From Rubrivivax sp. (GTDB lineage Bacteria > Pseudomonadota > Gammaproteobacteria > Burkholderiales > Burkholderiaceae_C), in the NCBI GenBank assembly GCA_027491255.1, contig JAIXWM010000030.1, forward strand, positions 1 to 64,000: a DNA stretch of 64,000 nt, given 5' to 3'. This document shows, in pieces, positions 16,879-25,869 of this stretch (position 1 is the first letter of the stretch; each line of letters opens with the position of its first letter). The position numbers and the translations under genes are program-made. The notes beneath the pieces are model-generated. The model worked only from the letters and a program-made list of their open reading frames with translations, ran no database searches and had not been told where the DNA came from.

Positions 16879-18828
16879 ATGGTGGATGACGCGACAAGGC
16901 AGGCGTGGAGGCTGCGGTTCAGTGGCGGAGTCTCCGAGCGCGGTCCTGCTCCAGCAGGGCTGCTGCGAACGTCCTTTCGGGAACGAAGCAGATCGCTGCT
17001 CGCGCGTTACCCCGGTAGGTTGCACGTGGGGCAGTTGATCGCCTTCATGGTCATTCTGACCACGCTATTCCTCCCGCTCACCGCCTGGCCCCAACGTATC
17101 GCCCTCGTCGTCGGCAACGCCGCCTACGCCGACCGTCCGCTGCGTAATCCCGTCAACGATGCCCAGCTGATGCAGACGACGCTGCGCGAGCTGGGCTTCC
17201 AGGTGCAGGTGGCCACTGACGTCGACCGCCGCGGTCTGCTGGCGGCGCTGCGCGATTTCGAGGCCCGGGCTCGGGGGGCCGAGGTGGCCTTGTTCTACTT
17301 CGCCGGCCACGGCGCGCAGGTGGGCGGCGCCAACTACCTGATCCCGGTGAATGCGCCGATCCGCAGCGAGACCGACGTGCCTGACGAAGCGCTGGATGCC
17401 GCGAGCGTGCTGCGCCGCATCGAGGAGGGCCGGGCGCGCGTCGGGCTGGTAATCCTGGACGCTTGCCGCGACAACCCCTACCCGGGCTCGGCCCGTTCCA
17501 GCGCGCGGGGTCTTGCGCGGATGAGCGTGCCTACCGGCACCATCGTCGCCTACGCCACCGCGCCCGGCAGCACCGCTGATGATGGCGGCAGCGGCCCCAA
17601 TGGCCTTTACACCGGCGCGCTGGTGCGATATCTGGCCACCCCGGGGCTCGATATCAAGGAGGTCTTCGACCGCACAGCACAAGATGTGGAGCGATTGAGC
17701 AACGGGAAGCAGCGTCCTCGCGAGGAGATCGGGCTGCGGGGGCGTTTTGTGATCAACGAGATGCGCCCGGCGCTTGCTGCGCAGACCCCGGCACCTGCTG
17801 TTGGATCTGGGTCGAGCAGCTTCAGTTTGGCCGACCTGGAGCGAGAGGCCCAGGTGCGGCGGCAGTGGGCCGAGTGGCAGCAGAGGATGCAAGGGGACTT
17901 CGACCGGGCCGCCGCCTTCCAAGAGTCACCGGATCTTCGGGTGCAGGCTTGGCAGCGCTTCCTCGGGGCGTGGAAGGACGACAACCCGATCAGCGGCGAC
18001 GACGAGCGGCTGCGGGAGCAGGCGCAGCAGAGATTGGCGGCGGCGCAGCGCGAGGCGCAGCACCAGCGGCAGCAGCTCGCGGTGGCCAGTCCTCCTGCAA
18101 CGATCGGCACTTCGGGCGGTGGCAGCGCGGTGTCACCGGGGCAGACCTTCAAGGACTGCGCCGATTGCCCGGAAATGGTCGTGATACCGGCGGGGCGGTT
18201 CCTTATGGGCAGCCCGGCCGCCGAACAGGGCCGTTTCTACGCCGAAGGGCCGCAGCGCTGGGTGGATGTACCGCGCTTTGCGCTGGGGAAGTTCGAGGTG
18301 ACCCAAGGGCAGTGGCAAGCGGTGATGGGCGGTAACCCCAGCAGCTTCAAAAGTTGTGGCTTGAATTGCCCGGTGGACAACGTTAGCTGGAACGATGCAC
18401 AGGAGTTTGTGCGGCGCATGAGCCACCGCACTGGGCAAACCTACCGCTTGCCAAGCGAGGCCGAGTGGGAGTACGCGGCGCGGGCCGGGACGACGACAGC
18501 CTATTTCTGGGGCAATGGATTCGACGGGAGCCTAGTCAACGTCAGTGGGCGACCGGTTCCGGTTGGTAGCTTCCCGGCGAACGCCTTTGGCGTACACGAT
18601 ACGCATGGCAACGTATATGAGTGGGTGCAAGACGTCTGGCACGACAGCTATCTAGGCGCACCGGGCGATGGGTCCGCCTGGATAACTGGCGGTGACCAGT
18701 CGCGCAGGGTGCTTCGCGGTGTCTCTTGGAGTGGCCAACCCCGTTACCTGCGTTCGGCTAATCGCGATCGATACACGCCGGACTACCGGAACGCCAACAC
18801 CGGCTTCCGTATCGCCAGGACCTTTTAG
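16879..18828 (+). CDS. Exported caspase / FGE-like protein, DGR-type variable C-terminus
   Basis: A 649-residue protein from ATG 16879. A hydrophobic segment (LIAFMVILTTLFLPLTAW) around residues 54-72 precedes the caspase domain, which has His144 (FYFAGHGAQ) and Cys196 (LDACRDNPYPG). The linker differs from the two previous paralogues: it is a charged helical segment (LEREAQVRRQWAEWQQRM, then QAWQRFLGAWKDDNP) shared with the next gene. The FGE-like domain starts near residue 422 and lacks the catalytic cysteines. The C-terminal block at 18730-18801 is variable, yet the final codons match those of the previous two genes almost base for base. Confidence 0.87.
   Translation: MVDDATRQAWRLRFSGGVSERGPAPAGLLRTSFRERSRSLLARYPGRLHVGQLIAFMVILTTLFLPLTAWPQRIALVVGNAAYADRPLRNPVNDAQLMQTTLRELGFQVQVATDVDRRGLLAALRDFEARARGAEVALFYFAGHGAQVGGANYLIPVNAPIRSETDVPDEALDAASVLRRIEEGRARVGLVILDACRDNPYPGSARSSARGLARMSVPTGTIVAYATAPGSTADDGGSGPNGLYTGALVRYLATPGLDIKEVFDRTAQDVERLSNGKQRPREEIGLRGRFVINEMRPALAAQTPAPAVGSGSSSFSLADLEREAQVRRQWAEWQQRMQGDFDRAAAFQESPDLRVQAWQRFLGAWKDDNPISGDDERLREQAQQRLAAAQREAQHQRQQLAVASPPATIGTSGGGSAVSPGQTFKDCADCPEMVVIPAGRFLMGSPAAEQGRFYAEGPQRWVDVPRFALGKFEVTQGQWQAVMGGNPSSFKSCGLNCPVDNVSWNDAQEFVRRMSHRTGQTYRLPSEAEWEYAARAGTTTAYFWGNGFDGSLVNVSGRPVPVGSFPANAFGVHDTHGNVYEWVQDVWHDSYLGAPGDGSAWITGGDQSRRVLRGVSWSGQPRYLRSANRDRYTPDYRNANTGFRIARTF
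18730..18801 (+). other. DGR-like variable segment, copy 3
   Basis: A 72-base block, in register with copies 1 and 2. It differs more, including synonymous third-position changes, so it would need a different template or has drifted. The 18 bases that follow (GGCTTCCGTATCGCCAGG) are identical in all three genes. Confidence 0.45.
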
Positions 18829-18878
18829 GCTTTTTCCCTTTTTCCCTTTTTCCCACTTACCCTCTGGCCAGCGTCCCC
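18829..18878 (+). repeat. CT-rich intergenic repeat, copy 3
   Basis: Three TTTTTCCC-type units followed by ACTTACCCTCTGGCC; related to the two upstream spacers but longer because of the repeated units. Confidence 0.7.
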
Positions 18879-20885
18879 GTGAGCACAAGCCGTCCCCATC
18901 CGACTCTGGCGCTGATGTTTGCGGTCCTGGTGCTGCTGCCGCCGCTATCTGCCTGGGCACAACGCGTCGCCCTGGTCATCGGCAACGCCGCCTACGCCGA
19001 CCGCCCGCTTCGCAATCCGGTCAACGATGCCCAGCTGATGCAGACGACGCTGCGCGAGCTCGGCTTTCAGGTGCAGGTAGCCACTGATGTCGACCGCCGT
19101 GGCCTGCTGACAGCGCTGCGCGACTTCGAGGCCCGGGCCCGTGGCGCCGAGGTGGCCTTGTTCTACTTCGCCGGCCACGGCGCGCAGGTGGGTGGCGCGA
19201 ACTACCTGATCCCGGTGAATGCCCAGATCCGCACCGAGACCGACGTGCCCGACGAGTCGCTGGACGCCTCGAGCGTGCTGCGTCGTATTGAAGAAAGCAG
19301 GGCGCGCGTCGGGCTGGTGATACTGGACGCGTGCCGAGACAACCCCTACCCCGGCTCGGCCCGCTCCAGCACGCGGGGCTTGGCGCGGATGAGCGTGCCC
19401 ACCGGCACCATCGTGGCCTACGCCACCGCGCCCGGCAGCACCGCAGATGATGGTGGCGATGGTCCTCACGGGCTGTACACCGGCGCGCTGGCCCGGTTTC
19501 TGGCGCAGCCCGGACTCGACATCAAGGAAGTCTTCGACCGCACGGCGCAGGAGGTGGAGCGCCTGAGCAACAGCAGGCAGCGCCCGCGCGAGGAGATCGG
19601 GCTGCGGGGCCGTTTTGTGCTCAATGACGTGCGACCGGCTGTGGCGACTCAGACCCAGGCGCCTGCTGCGGGATCTGGGGCGGGCGGCGTTACCCTGGCG
19701 GACCTTGAACGCGAGGCTCGGGTGCGTCGCCAGTGGGCCGAGTGGCAGCAGCGGATGCGGGCGGACTTTGACCGTGTTGCCGGCTTTCAGGAGGCGCCGG
19801 ATCTGCGCGCTCAGGCTTGGCAGCGCTTCCTGGTTGCATGGAAGGACGACAACCCCGCCAGCAAAGACGACGAGCAGCTACGGGATCAGGCCCAGCATCG
19901 GCTTGCCGCAGCCCAGCGCGAAGTGCAGCAGCAGCAGGAGGCCCGTGCCCGTGAACGACAGCAGGCGCGGGAGCAGGTCGCCGCAGCGCAGGCTGCTGCG
20001 GCGCGTGTTCCGGGTACGGTCTTCCGGGATTGCGCGGAGTGCCCGGAAATGGTGGTGGTGCCTGCGGGAAGCTTCAGGATGGGTTCACCCGAGAACGAGG
20101 CCGGGCGCGCCGAGGACGAAGGACCCATCCGGGATGTTCGCATCACGTCGGCCTTTGCGCTCGGGCGGCATGAAGTGACGCGTAGGGAGTTCGGCCTGTT
20201 TGTTGCTGCGACAGGCTACCTAACCGACGCGGAACGCAACGTGGGCTTGAAAGGATGCTCGGTTCTGGAGTCGGACGAAAGACGATGGCTTGACGGCCGC
20301 AACTGGCGAGCCCCGGGCTTTGCTCAGGATGACGATCACCCCGTCGTGTGTGTGAGCTGGAACGACGCACAGGCCTACCTGCGCTGGCTCAATGGTCAGG
20401 TGTCGGGACGGGCCTATCGCCTGCCCAGTGAGGCCGAGTGGGAATATGCGGCCCGGGCGGGCATGGGAAGCCTACGCTACCCCTGGGGCGACGACCTCCA
20501 GGTGCGCGACCTGTGCCAATGGGCCAACGGTGCTGACAAGACTGCACGTCCCGCCGGCGTGGAAGCCGCAGTCGGCATCGTCGCGGATTGCGAAGATGGC
20601 CATGCATTCACGGCCCCGCCTGATGCACTGAAGCCGAATGCGTTCGGACTCAGCCATATGCATGGCAATGTCTGGGAGTGGAATGAGGATGCCTGGCACG
20701 ACAACCTGGCGGGCGCACCAGGCGATGGTTCTGCATGGCTGTCGGGAGGCTCTGGATCGTCGAGAGTGATTCGTGGCGGTTCCTGGCTGGAAGTGCCCCA
20801 TGCATTACGCTCCAGTACACGAGACCGGTATTCCCAGATCTTTCGAAGTCACGATCTGGGCTTCAGGGTCGCCAGCATTCCCTGA
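18879..20885 (+). CDS. Exported caspase / FGE-like protein
   Basis: A 668-residue protein from GTG 18879 with a clean signal peptide (LALMFAVLVLLPPLSAWAQ). Caspase domain with His100 (FYFAGHGAQ) and Cys152 (LDACRDNPYPG), nearly identical to the preceding paralogues. It shares the WAEWQQRM/AWQRFLVAWKDDNP linker with the 16879 gene. The FGE-like domain (from about residue 377) is of a different subtype: it is longer, with DLCQWANGADKTA and HMHGNVWEWNEDAW motifs, and ends RVIRGGSWLEVP...LGFRVASIP. No catalytic cysteine pair is present in the C-terminal region. The FGE half was probably exchanged, giving a chimera. Confidence 0.87.
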   Translation: MSTSRPHPTLALMFAVLVLLPPLSAWAQRVALVIGNAAYADRPLRNPVNDAQLMQTTLRELGFQVQVATDVDRRGLLTALRDFEARARGAEVALFYFAGHGAQVGGANYLIPVNAQIRTETDVPDESLDASSVLRRIEESRARVGLVILDACRDNPYPGSARSSTRGLARMSVPTGTIVAYATAPGSTADDGGDGPHGLYTGALARFLAQPGLDIKEVFDRTAQEVERLSNSRQRPREEIGLRGRFVLNDVRPAVATQTQAPAAGSGAGGVTLADLEREARVRRQWAEWQQRMRADFDRVAGFQEAPDLRAQAWQRFLVAWKDDNPASKDDEQLRDQAQHRLAAAQREVQQQQEARARERQQAREQVAAAQAAAARVPGTVFRDCAECPEMVVVPAGSFRMGSPENEAGRAEDEGPIRDVRITSAFALGRHEVTRREFGLFVAATGYLTDAERNVGLKGCSVLESDERRWLDGRNWRAPGFAQDDDHPVVCVSWNDAQAYLRWLNGQVSGRAYRLPSEAEWEYAARAGMGSLRYPWGDDLQVRDLCQWANGADKTARPAGVEAAVGIVADCEDGHAFTAPPDALKPNAFGLSHMHGNVWEWNEDAWHDNLAGAPGDGSAWLSGGSGSSRVIRGGSWLEVPHALRSSTRDRYSQIFRSHDLGFRVASIP

Positions 20886-20899
20886 TTTGGATTTGCGCC

Positions 20900-21949
20900 A
20901 TGTTCGCACGCAGAAGTTCGAAGACACGCATGTCGGCTGAATCAGGTGCCGCACGATCCCGCTGGGCCTCAGCCTGGAATGCTGCGGCACGTGGCTTGAT
21001 TGGGGGGGCGTCGGGCTTGCTGTTGGCTCTGCCCGCATCGGCGCAGGTCACCATAATGCCCGACAACGAAGCTCGGCGTGCCATCAGAGCCCTGCAGGAC
21101 AAGCTGCTCGAACTCGAGGTGGGGGCCAGGGATCGCATCACGACGGTCGATGCGGCCTTGAAGGCCTCGATCGGATCGGTCCAGCAAGAGTCGAAGGCGC
21201 GGTCCGACGCCGTGGCGCTGGAGGCGCTCAAGCGCCTCGAGGCTTCGGAGTTGGCCGTTCGCCAAGCGATCGACCGTCTGGCTGCTGTGTTGAACCAGCG
21301 CATCGATGGCACGAATGCCGCCAGTCGCGGCGAGCTGAACCGCCAGACGTCCGAACTGCGCGCCCTTCATGGCGTTCTCAAGGACAACCAGGTCGATCTT
21401 CAGGACGCGATGACTGGACAGGCGCTGAAGCAGGACGAGTTCAACCTGCAAGTTGTCGGGCGCCTCCAGAATCTCGACAGCGAGATCGTCGCACTGAAGA
21501 TGGGGCGCGCGGAGGTGAGCCGGGCGGTTGGTCAGCTTCGGGAGGATGCCCAGAAGTGGCTGGCGCCGATGCAGACGTCGCTCGACCAGCTGACCCGGGA
21601 CCTCGCCATCGCCCAGCGTGCGCTTCGCGACCAGGTGACGCTCATCGCCGACATCCAGCGCAAGGCAGACGAAGCGCAGCGCAAGACCGAAGAGGCCCTG
21701 AACGCGCTGCGACAGAAGACCGATGCCCTCGAGGATGGCCGCTCCAGGCAGATGGCCGAGTCCGTCCGCAGAACGCAGGCGACGACGTTGGCGCTGCAGC
21801 AGCGCGTCAAGGACGCGGAAGAAGCGATGCTGAATGCCCAGGAACGACTGCGCAGGCTCGAACAGGCGGCCGAGCGTGCCCCGTCCCCGGCGTCCGGTTC
21901 GCCAGCTGCGAATGGCACCCCGGACCCAACCGGAACGCCATCCAACTAG
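20900..21949 (+). CDS. Exported coiled-coil protein of unknown function
   Basis: A 349-residue protein from ATG 20900, 14 bases after the previous stop. A basic N-terminus and hydrophobic segment (GGASGLLLALPASAQ) suggest export. Almost the entire remainder (about 60-325) is predicted long helix with Ala/Gln/Arg/Glu heptads; the C-terminus is Pro/Ser/Thr-rich. No enzyme motif is visible. Its place between caspase genes suggests a scaffold or spacer protein, but that is inference. Confidence 0.75.
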   Translation: MFARRSSKTRMSAESGAARSRWASAWNAAARGLIGGASGLLLALPASAQVTIMPDNEARRAIRALQDKLLELEVGARDRITTVDAALKASIGSVQQESKARSDAVALEALKRLEASELAVRQAIDRLAAVLNQRIDGTNAASRGELNRQTSELRALHGVLKDNQVDLQDAMTGQALKQDEFNLQVVGRLQNLDSEIVALKMGRAEVSRAVGQLREDAQKWLAPMQTSLDQLTRDLAIAQRALRDQVTLIADIQRKADEAQRKTEEALNALRQKTDALEDGRSRQMAESVRRTQATTLALQQRVKDAEEAMLNAQERLRRLEQAAERAPSPASGSPAANGTPDPTGTPSN

Positions 21950-22118
21950 GGCGCGGCACTTGCGCTTCAGGGTTCTTTCTTGGCTTGCGCGCGGGGCGCC
22001 TCTGGTACGGCCGAGCTTGTCACGAGTCTTGCGCTGACCGTCGACTCTTGGAAGACGAAACACGGCTGGAAGCTCGCCAAGGCCATCTGGCCGAGAATTG
22101 GCGACCGCGGAAAACCTC

Positions 22119-24893
22119 ATGTCAGAGCAGCGCGTTCATTCCCGCCCCATGTGGCCTGCGTGTCCGCCCGGAAGGGCGGCGGGCTGGCGGCGTGGCGTGG
22201 TGGCCTGGGCCCTGGTGCTCATGGGGGCGGTGGCTGCCACTTTGTCGCTGCCGGCCCTTGCGCAGACCACCTTCACCGATCTGGCGCGTCGCGCGCAGCA
22301 GGTGCTGGGTCTGCCGGGCGGCGCACCCGCGGCTCCCGCGCCGCGACGGCCCAAGTTGTCGGCCGCGCTCGTTCCCGGGCCGCTGACCGACCTGCAGGAG
22401 GACCGCTGCGGCCGTAACCGGACGCTGGCGCAAGCCGCGAGTACAACGGAAATCGAACGCCGCAAGACCGACCAGACGCACGCCTTCCTCGACATCGAGC
22501 CGGTCGCGGTGGCCCGCGGCATCGAGTCCGCACGGTTCGAAGGTGGCACGCTGGTCGTGACGCTGGGGGCCAAGGGGCGCTTCGAGGAGTTTGCGGGGCC
22601 GGTGACCGAGGTCATCGAGAAGACCGTTTATGAAGGCAGCGTGCTGGGGACCGCGATCGTCCAGACTTTGACGCTCGGCACCAACCCGGTGCAGGCACCG
22701 CGGGACCTGATTCAGCACGCCCTGGGGTGCACCGACCGCAAGATGTTGCGCCGCGAGGTGTTGGGCGCTGACAGCAGCCCGACCGGCGGCAGCCAGTGGC
22801 AAGACGTGGCCGATACCGTCATGCTGACGGTCGATGGTCTGGGCGCGTCGCGAGCCTTCGCGTTTCGCGTCGATCCCGCAGCGGGTGCATGGACGCTGCG
22901 TGTGGACCTGCTCGGCCCGCTGTTGGACCTGCCCTCCGGTCGTGCGGTCGTTCCCGTGACGGTGCAGTGCTCGAACTGCGACCCGGCCCTGAACCGGACA
23001 CAAGCGGCCACGGCCCGGTTGCTGCGCGAGGCCGTGGCCAGCGCTGACGCCGGCGCTCTGGGCGCAGCCGAATTGCAGCGGCGTGCGCGCCAGGCCGAGT
23101 TGGAGAGCCAGGTGCTGGAGGCCCAGAGGCGCCTGGCTGAAGAAGCGGCCAGGGTGCGGGAGGCAGAGCAGGCGGCTGCCGCAGAGCGGCGCAAGCGCGA
23201 CGAAACAGAGCGGCGTCTGCAGGCCGAGGCACAGGAGCGTGAGCGCCGCGTCGCCCAGGAAGCGCAGCGCCGCGTGGCTGAAGAGGCGGCACGTGCCCGC
23301 GAGGCCGAGCGCGTGGCAGCCGAGGAGCGCCAAAAGCGTGAAGAGGTGGAGCGAGGCCTGCGGGCCGAAGCGCAGGCGCGTGAGCAGCGTGCCGTCCAGG
23401 AGGCCCAGCGCCGTCTGGCCGAACAGGCGGCCCGGGCGCTCGAGGCCGAGCGTGCCGCCACCGAGGAGCGCCGCAGGCGCGAGGCGCTCGAGCAGCGGCT
23501 GCTTGCAGAAGCCCGCGCTCGCGTCGACGCTGCCGTGGGTCAGGCCGGCGGGCCGCCTCAGGCAGCCTCCGTTGCGCCAGCGGTCCCGCCAGCGACGCTG
23601 CCGCCCGTGCCTGCCACGCAGCGGCCCGCAGGATTGCGGGTGGCGCTCGTCGTGGGCAACGCAGGGTACGCGCAGCGACCCTTGCGCAACCCGATCAACG
23701 ACGCGCGGCTGATGCAGGCCACGCTGCAGGGGCTGGGGTTCCGGGTTTCCCTGGCAGCCGACGCAGACCGCCGCGGCATGCTCGATGCCCTGCGCGAATT
23801 CGAGACCAGCGCGCGCGACGCAGAGGTGGCGCTGTTTTACTTTGCAGGCCATGGGGCGCAGATCAACGGAGCGAACTTCTTGCTGCCGGTGGGCTCGCAG
23901 ATTCAGGGCGATGCCGATGTGGTCGACGAAGCCATCGACGCGACCACGGTGTTGCGCCGCATCGAGGCCACACGTGCACGCGTCGGCCTCGTGATCCTGG
24001 ATGCATGCCGCGACAACCCCTACCCGGGGTCGATGCGGTCTGCAGCCCGCGGCCTGGCACGCATGCCGGCGCCCACGGGCACCATCGTGGCCTACGCCAC
24101 GGCGCCGGGAAGCACGGCCGATGACGGCAGCGGCAGCCATGGGGTGTACACGAGCGCGCTGGCCAGGCAACTCGTGATTCCCGGGCTCGACATCAAGGAG
24201 GTGTTCGACCGCGCGGCGCAGGAGGTCGAGCGCGTGACCGGCGGCAGGCAGAAGCCCCGGGAGGAGATCGGTCTGCGCGGCCGCTTTGTCCTGCAGGAGG
24301 TGCCACCCGCGGACGCCGCGGTCCCACCGCCAGCCGCGGCGGAACAGAGCGGCGACTCTTCGCCAGCAGCTGCCGTGGCCCTGGCCGCCGCTCCCGAGCC
24401 TGCGGCTGCGTCTGCGTCTGCGTCTGCCCAGGCCGCGCGTGAACCTGCCGAGTCGAGGCCTGCGCCCGAGGCGCTGGTCTCGATGCCTGCACCGCGCAAG
24501 CCGCCAGAGCGGCCGCCTGCGTGGCTGACGGCGTCTGCGACCCCGGCATCGACCTCTCCCATGGCATCGGGGAATGGTGGCGCGGGCGTCGATCCCGCGC
24601 CCTCGCGAGCCTACGGCGGCCTGCTTGTGGCTGCGATCCGTCCCAATATCGTCTATGCGGAAGACAGCGAGACCAACTTCGAGACCGAGGTCTTCGTCAC
24701 CACGCGACCCGACGGCCGCATCAGCTCGGTCCGCATCACCCACCCCAGTGCCAGCCGCGTCTGGGACGACGCCGTGGTGCGGGCGCTGGAGAAAACCGAG
24801 CGCCTGCCGCCCGACCTGAACGGACAGGTGCCGCCGCTGATCGCCAGGGAGGGCCTGCTGGTGACCCTGAGGCCGCGGGACTTGGCACGCTGA
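22119..24893 (+). CDS. Coiled-coil / caspase protein with TolA-like C-terminal domain
   Basis: A 924-residue protein from ATG 22119 (GGAAA just upstream; TTG 22098 is an alternative). Order: export segment (VVAWALVLMGAVAATLSL), an unrecognised beta-rich domain (about 60-310), a long Ala/Arg/Glu helix (about 320-480) like TolA domain II, a caspase domain with His578 (FYFAGHGAQ) and Cys630 (LDACRDNPYPG), a Pro/Ala linker, and residues ~832-924 resembling the TolA/TonB C-terminal domain (IRPNIVY, VFVTTRPDGRISSVRI, WDDAVVRALEKTERLPPD). Such a protein could span the periplasm and contact Tol or outer-membrane partners. A caspase in this setting is unusual. Confidence 0.85.
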   Translation: MSEQRVHSRPMWPACPPGRAAGWRRGVVAWALVLMGAVAATLSLPALAQTTFTDLARRAQQVLGLPGGAPAAPAPRRPKLSAALVPGPLTDLQEDRCGRNRTLAQAASTTEIERRKTDQTHAFLDIEPVAVARGIESARFEGGTLVVTLGAKGRFEEFAGPVTEVIEKTVYEGSVLGTAIVQTLTLGTNPVQAPRDLIQHALGCTDRKMLRREVLGADSSPTGGSQWQDVADTVMLTVDGLGASRAFAFRVDPAAGAWTLRVDLLGPLLDLPSGRAVVPVTVQCSNCDPALNRTQAATARLLREAVASADAGALGAAELQRRARQAELESQVLEAQRRLAEEAARVREAEQAAAAERRKRDETERRLQAEAQERERRVAQEAQRRVAEEAARAREAERVAAEERQKREEVERGLRAEAQAREQRAVQEAQRRLAEQAARALEAERAATEERRRREALEQRLLAEARARVDAAVGQAGGPPQAASVAPAVPPATLPPVPATQRPAGLRVALVVGNAGYAQRPLRNPINDARLMQATLQGLGFRVSLAADADRRGMLDALREFETSARDAEVALFYFAGHGAQINGANFLLPVGSQIQGDADVVDEAIDATTVLRRIEATRARVGLVILDACRDNPYPGSMRSAARGLARMPAPTGTIVAYATAPGSTADDGSGSHGVYTSALARQLVIPGLDIKEVFDRAAQEVERVTGGRQKPREEIGLRGRFVLQEVPPADAAVPPPAAAEQSGDSSPAAAVALAAAPEPAAASASASAQAAREPAESRPAPEALVSMPAPRKPPERPPAWLTASATPASTSPMASGNGGAGVDPAPSRAYGGLLVAAIRPNIVYAEDSETNFETEVFVTTRPDGRISSVRITHPSASRVWDDAVVRALEKTERLPPDLNGQVPPLIAREGLLVTLRPRDLAR

Positions 24894-25171
24894 AACGCCT
24901 TGGGGCCGGCCGGCGCGAAGCTGCGGCACGGTTTCGGTGCGAGCCCCGTCGAACCTCGCGGCGAGGTCGCAGGCATCGATGGCGCGGCACTGTCCTGCTG
25001 CCCGGGCCGGCCCGCGGTCGCAGCGGGCGCGGCCGATGCTGCCCGACCTCCAGGCCGCGGTGGGATTCAGGCACCCGAAAGCGACAAGGGCCACACCCGC
25101 CGGCAGAATCCGCTGCCAAGCCCCCATGGGGGTCGTCCATCGCTTCGCCTACTCCCCCAGGATATTCAGAC

Positions 25172-25351
25172 ATGAAAGAGGACCCGCGCTGCTGCGGCAG
25201 CGGTACGTGCATCATCGACCCCGAAGGACGCTGCTGGTGCGGTCAGCAATGGGACGGCGAGAAGATGGTCTCGGCGCCGTTGAAGACCTGCGCCCCCGCG
25301 CCGGCCAGTGCGGCGCCGCGGGCGCGCCACGAGGGTGCGCCGCAGGATTGA
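25172..25351 (+). CDS. Small cysteine-rich conserved protein
   Basis: A 59-residue protein from ATG 25172. The first 32 residues contain five cysteines (CCGSGTC, CWCGQQWDG) in an arrangement I recall from short conserved proteins of unknown function in Burkholderiales; it may bind a metal. Long overlapping frames on both strands are shadows. The 278 bases between this gene and the previous caspase show nothing I can name. It is not obviously part of the caspase array. Confidence 0.7.
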   Translation: MKEDPRCCGSGTCIIDPEGRCWCGQQWDGEKMVSAPLKTCAPAPASAAPRARHEGAPQD

Positions 25352-25448
25352 CCAGGGCCGTCTGGCCACGCGGTGCTCGGCGTTCGGATCGTGTCGCGCG
25401 ATCTTGGCCCGCCGCCTGGATGGCCCTGCGCTGCCCGGACGGTGGCCT

Positions 25449-25772
25449 TCAAACCCAGCCCTGGCGCCACAGGCTCGTGTCGCGCAGTTCGCGCCAGGCG
25501 ATGCGGCGCACCTTGCCGCTGAAAACCGCCTCGATCTCGACCCACTCGATCCGTGCGGTGGCAGGCACCTTGCCGGGCCTGCTGCCACGCTTGCGGCCCC
25601 GCTCTTCCTGAGCACCTTCAAGGTCCGGGCGTTCGGCCGCGCCAGGGCCCGCAGGCGCCGGCGCCGTCTCGGGCTCGATGACCTTGGTGACCACGAAGTG
25701 TTTCTGCCGGGCCACGGGCTGCACCGCGGTCCACTTGGTCAGCAGCAGCTTTTTCGGGTGCACGGGGTTCAT
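25449..25772 (-). CDS. TIGR02450-family small Trp-rich-type protein
   Basis: A 107-residue protein on the minus strand. It starts MNPVHPKKLLLTKWTAV, followed by KHFVVTKV, the signature of the small TIGR02450 conserved family of unknown function. An upstream in-frame Met (25799) exists, but the family begins at about MNP. The C-terminal part (ARIEWVEIEAVFSGKVRRI) also fits the family; an Ala/Pro/Arg-rich insert separates the two conserved parts. Confidence 0.8.
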   Translation of the reverse strand: MNPVHPKKLLLTKWTAVQPVARQKHFVVTKVIEPETAPAPAGPGAAERPDLEGAQEERGRKRGSRPGKVPATARIEWVEIEAVFSGKVRRIAWRELRDTSLWRQGWV

Positions 25773-25869
25773 GGGCCGGACTTTGCCAGTTCCAGGCACC
25801 GCCAGGGCCCGGTCGTCGCAAGCCCCGGCCTCACCGCGGGGGCCGTCGACCCGCCCGAACTGCTCGGCC

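Noticed and set aside
10372..20885. Sulfatase-maturing formylglycine-generating enzymes
   Set aside because: The C-terminal catalytic cysteines are missing in all five and no sulfatase gene is nearby; domain kept as FGE-like fold only.
23080..23530. Tandem DNA repeat or CRISPR-like array
   Set aside because: The periodicity reflects Ala/Arg/Glu codons of a coiled coil; there are no constant repeats with unique spacers. No CRISPR was seen in the window.
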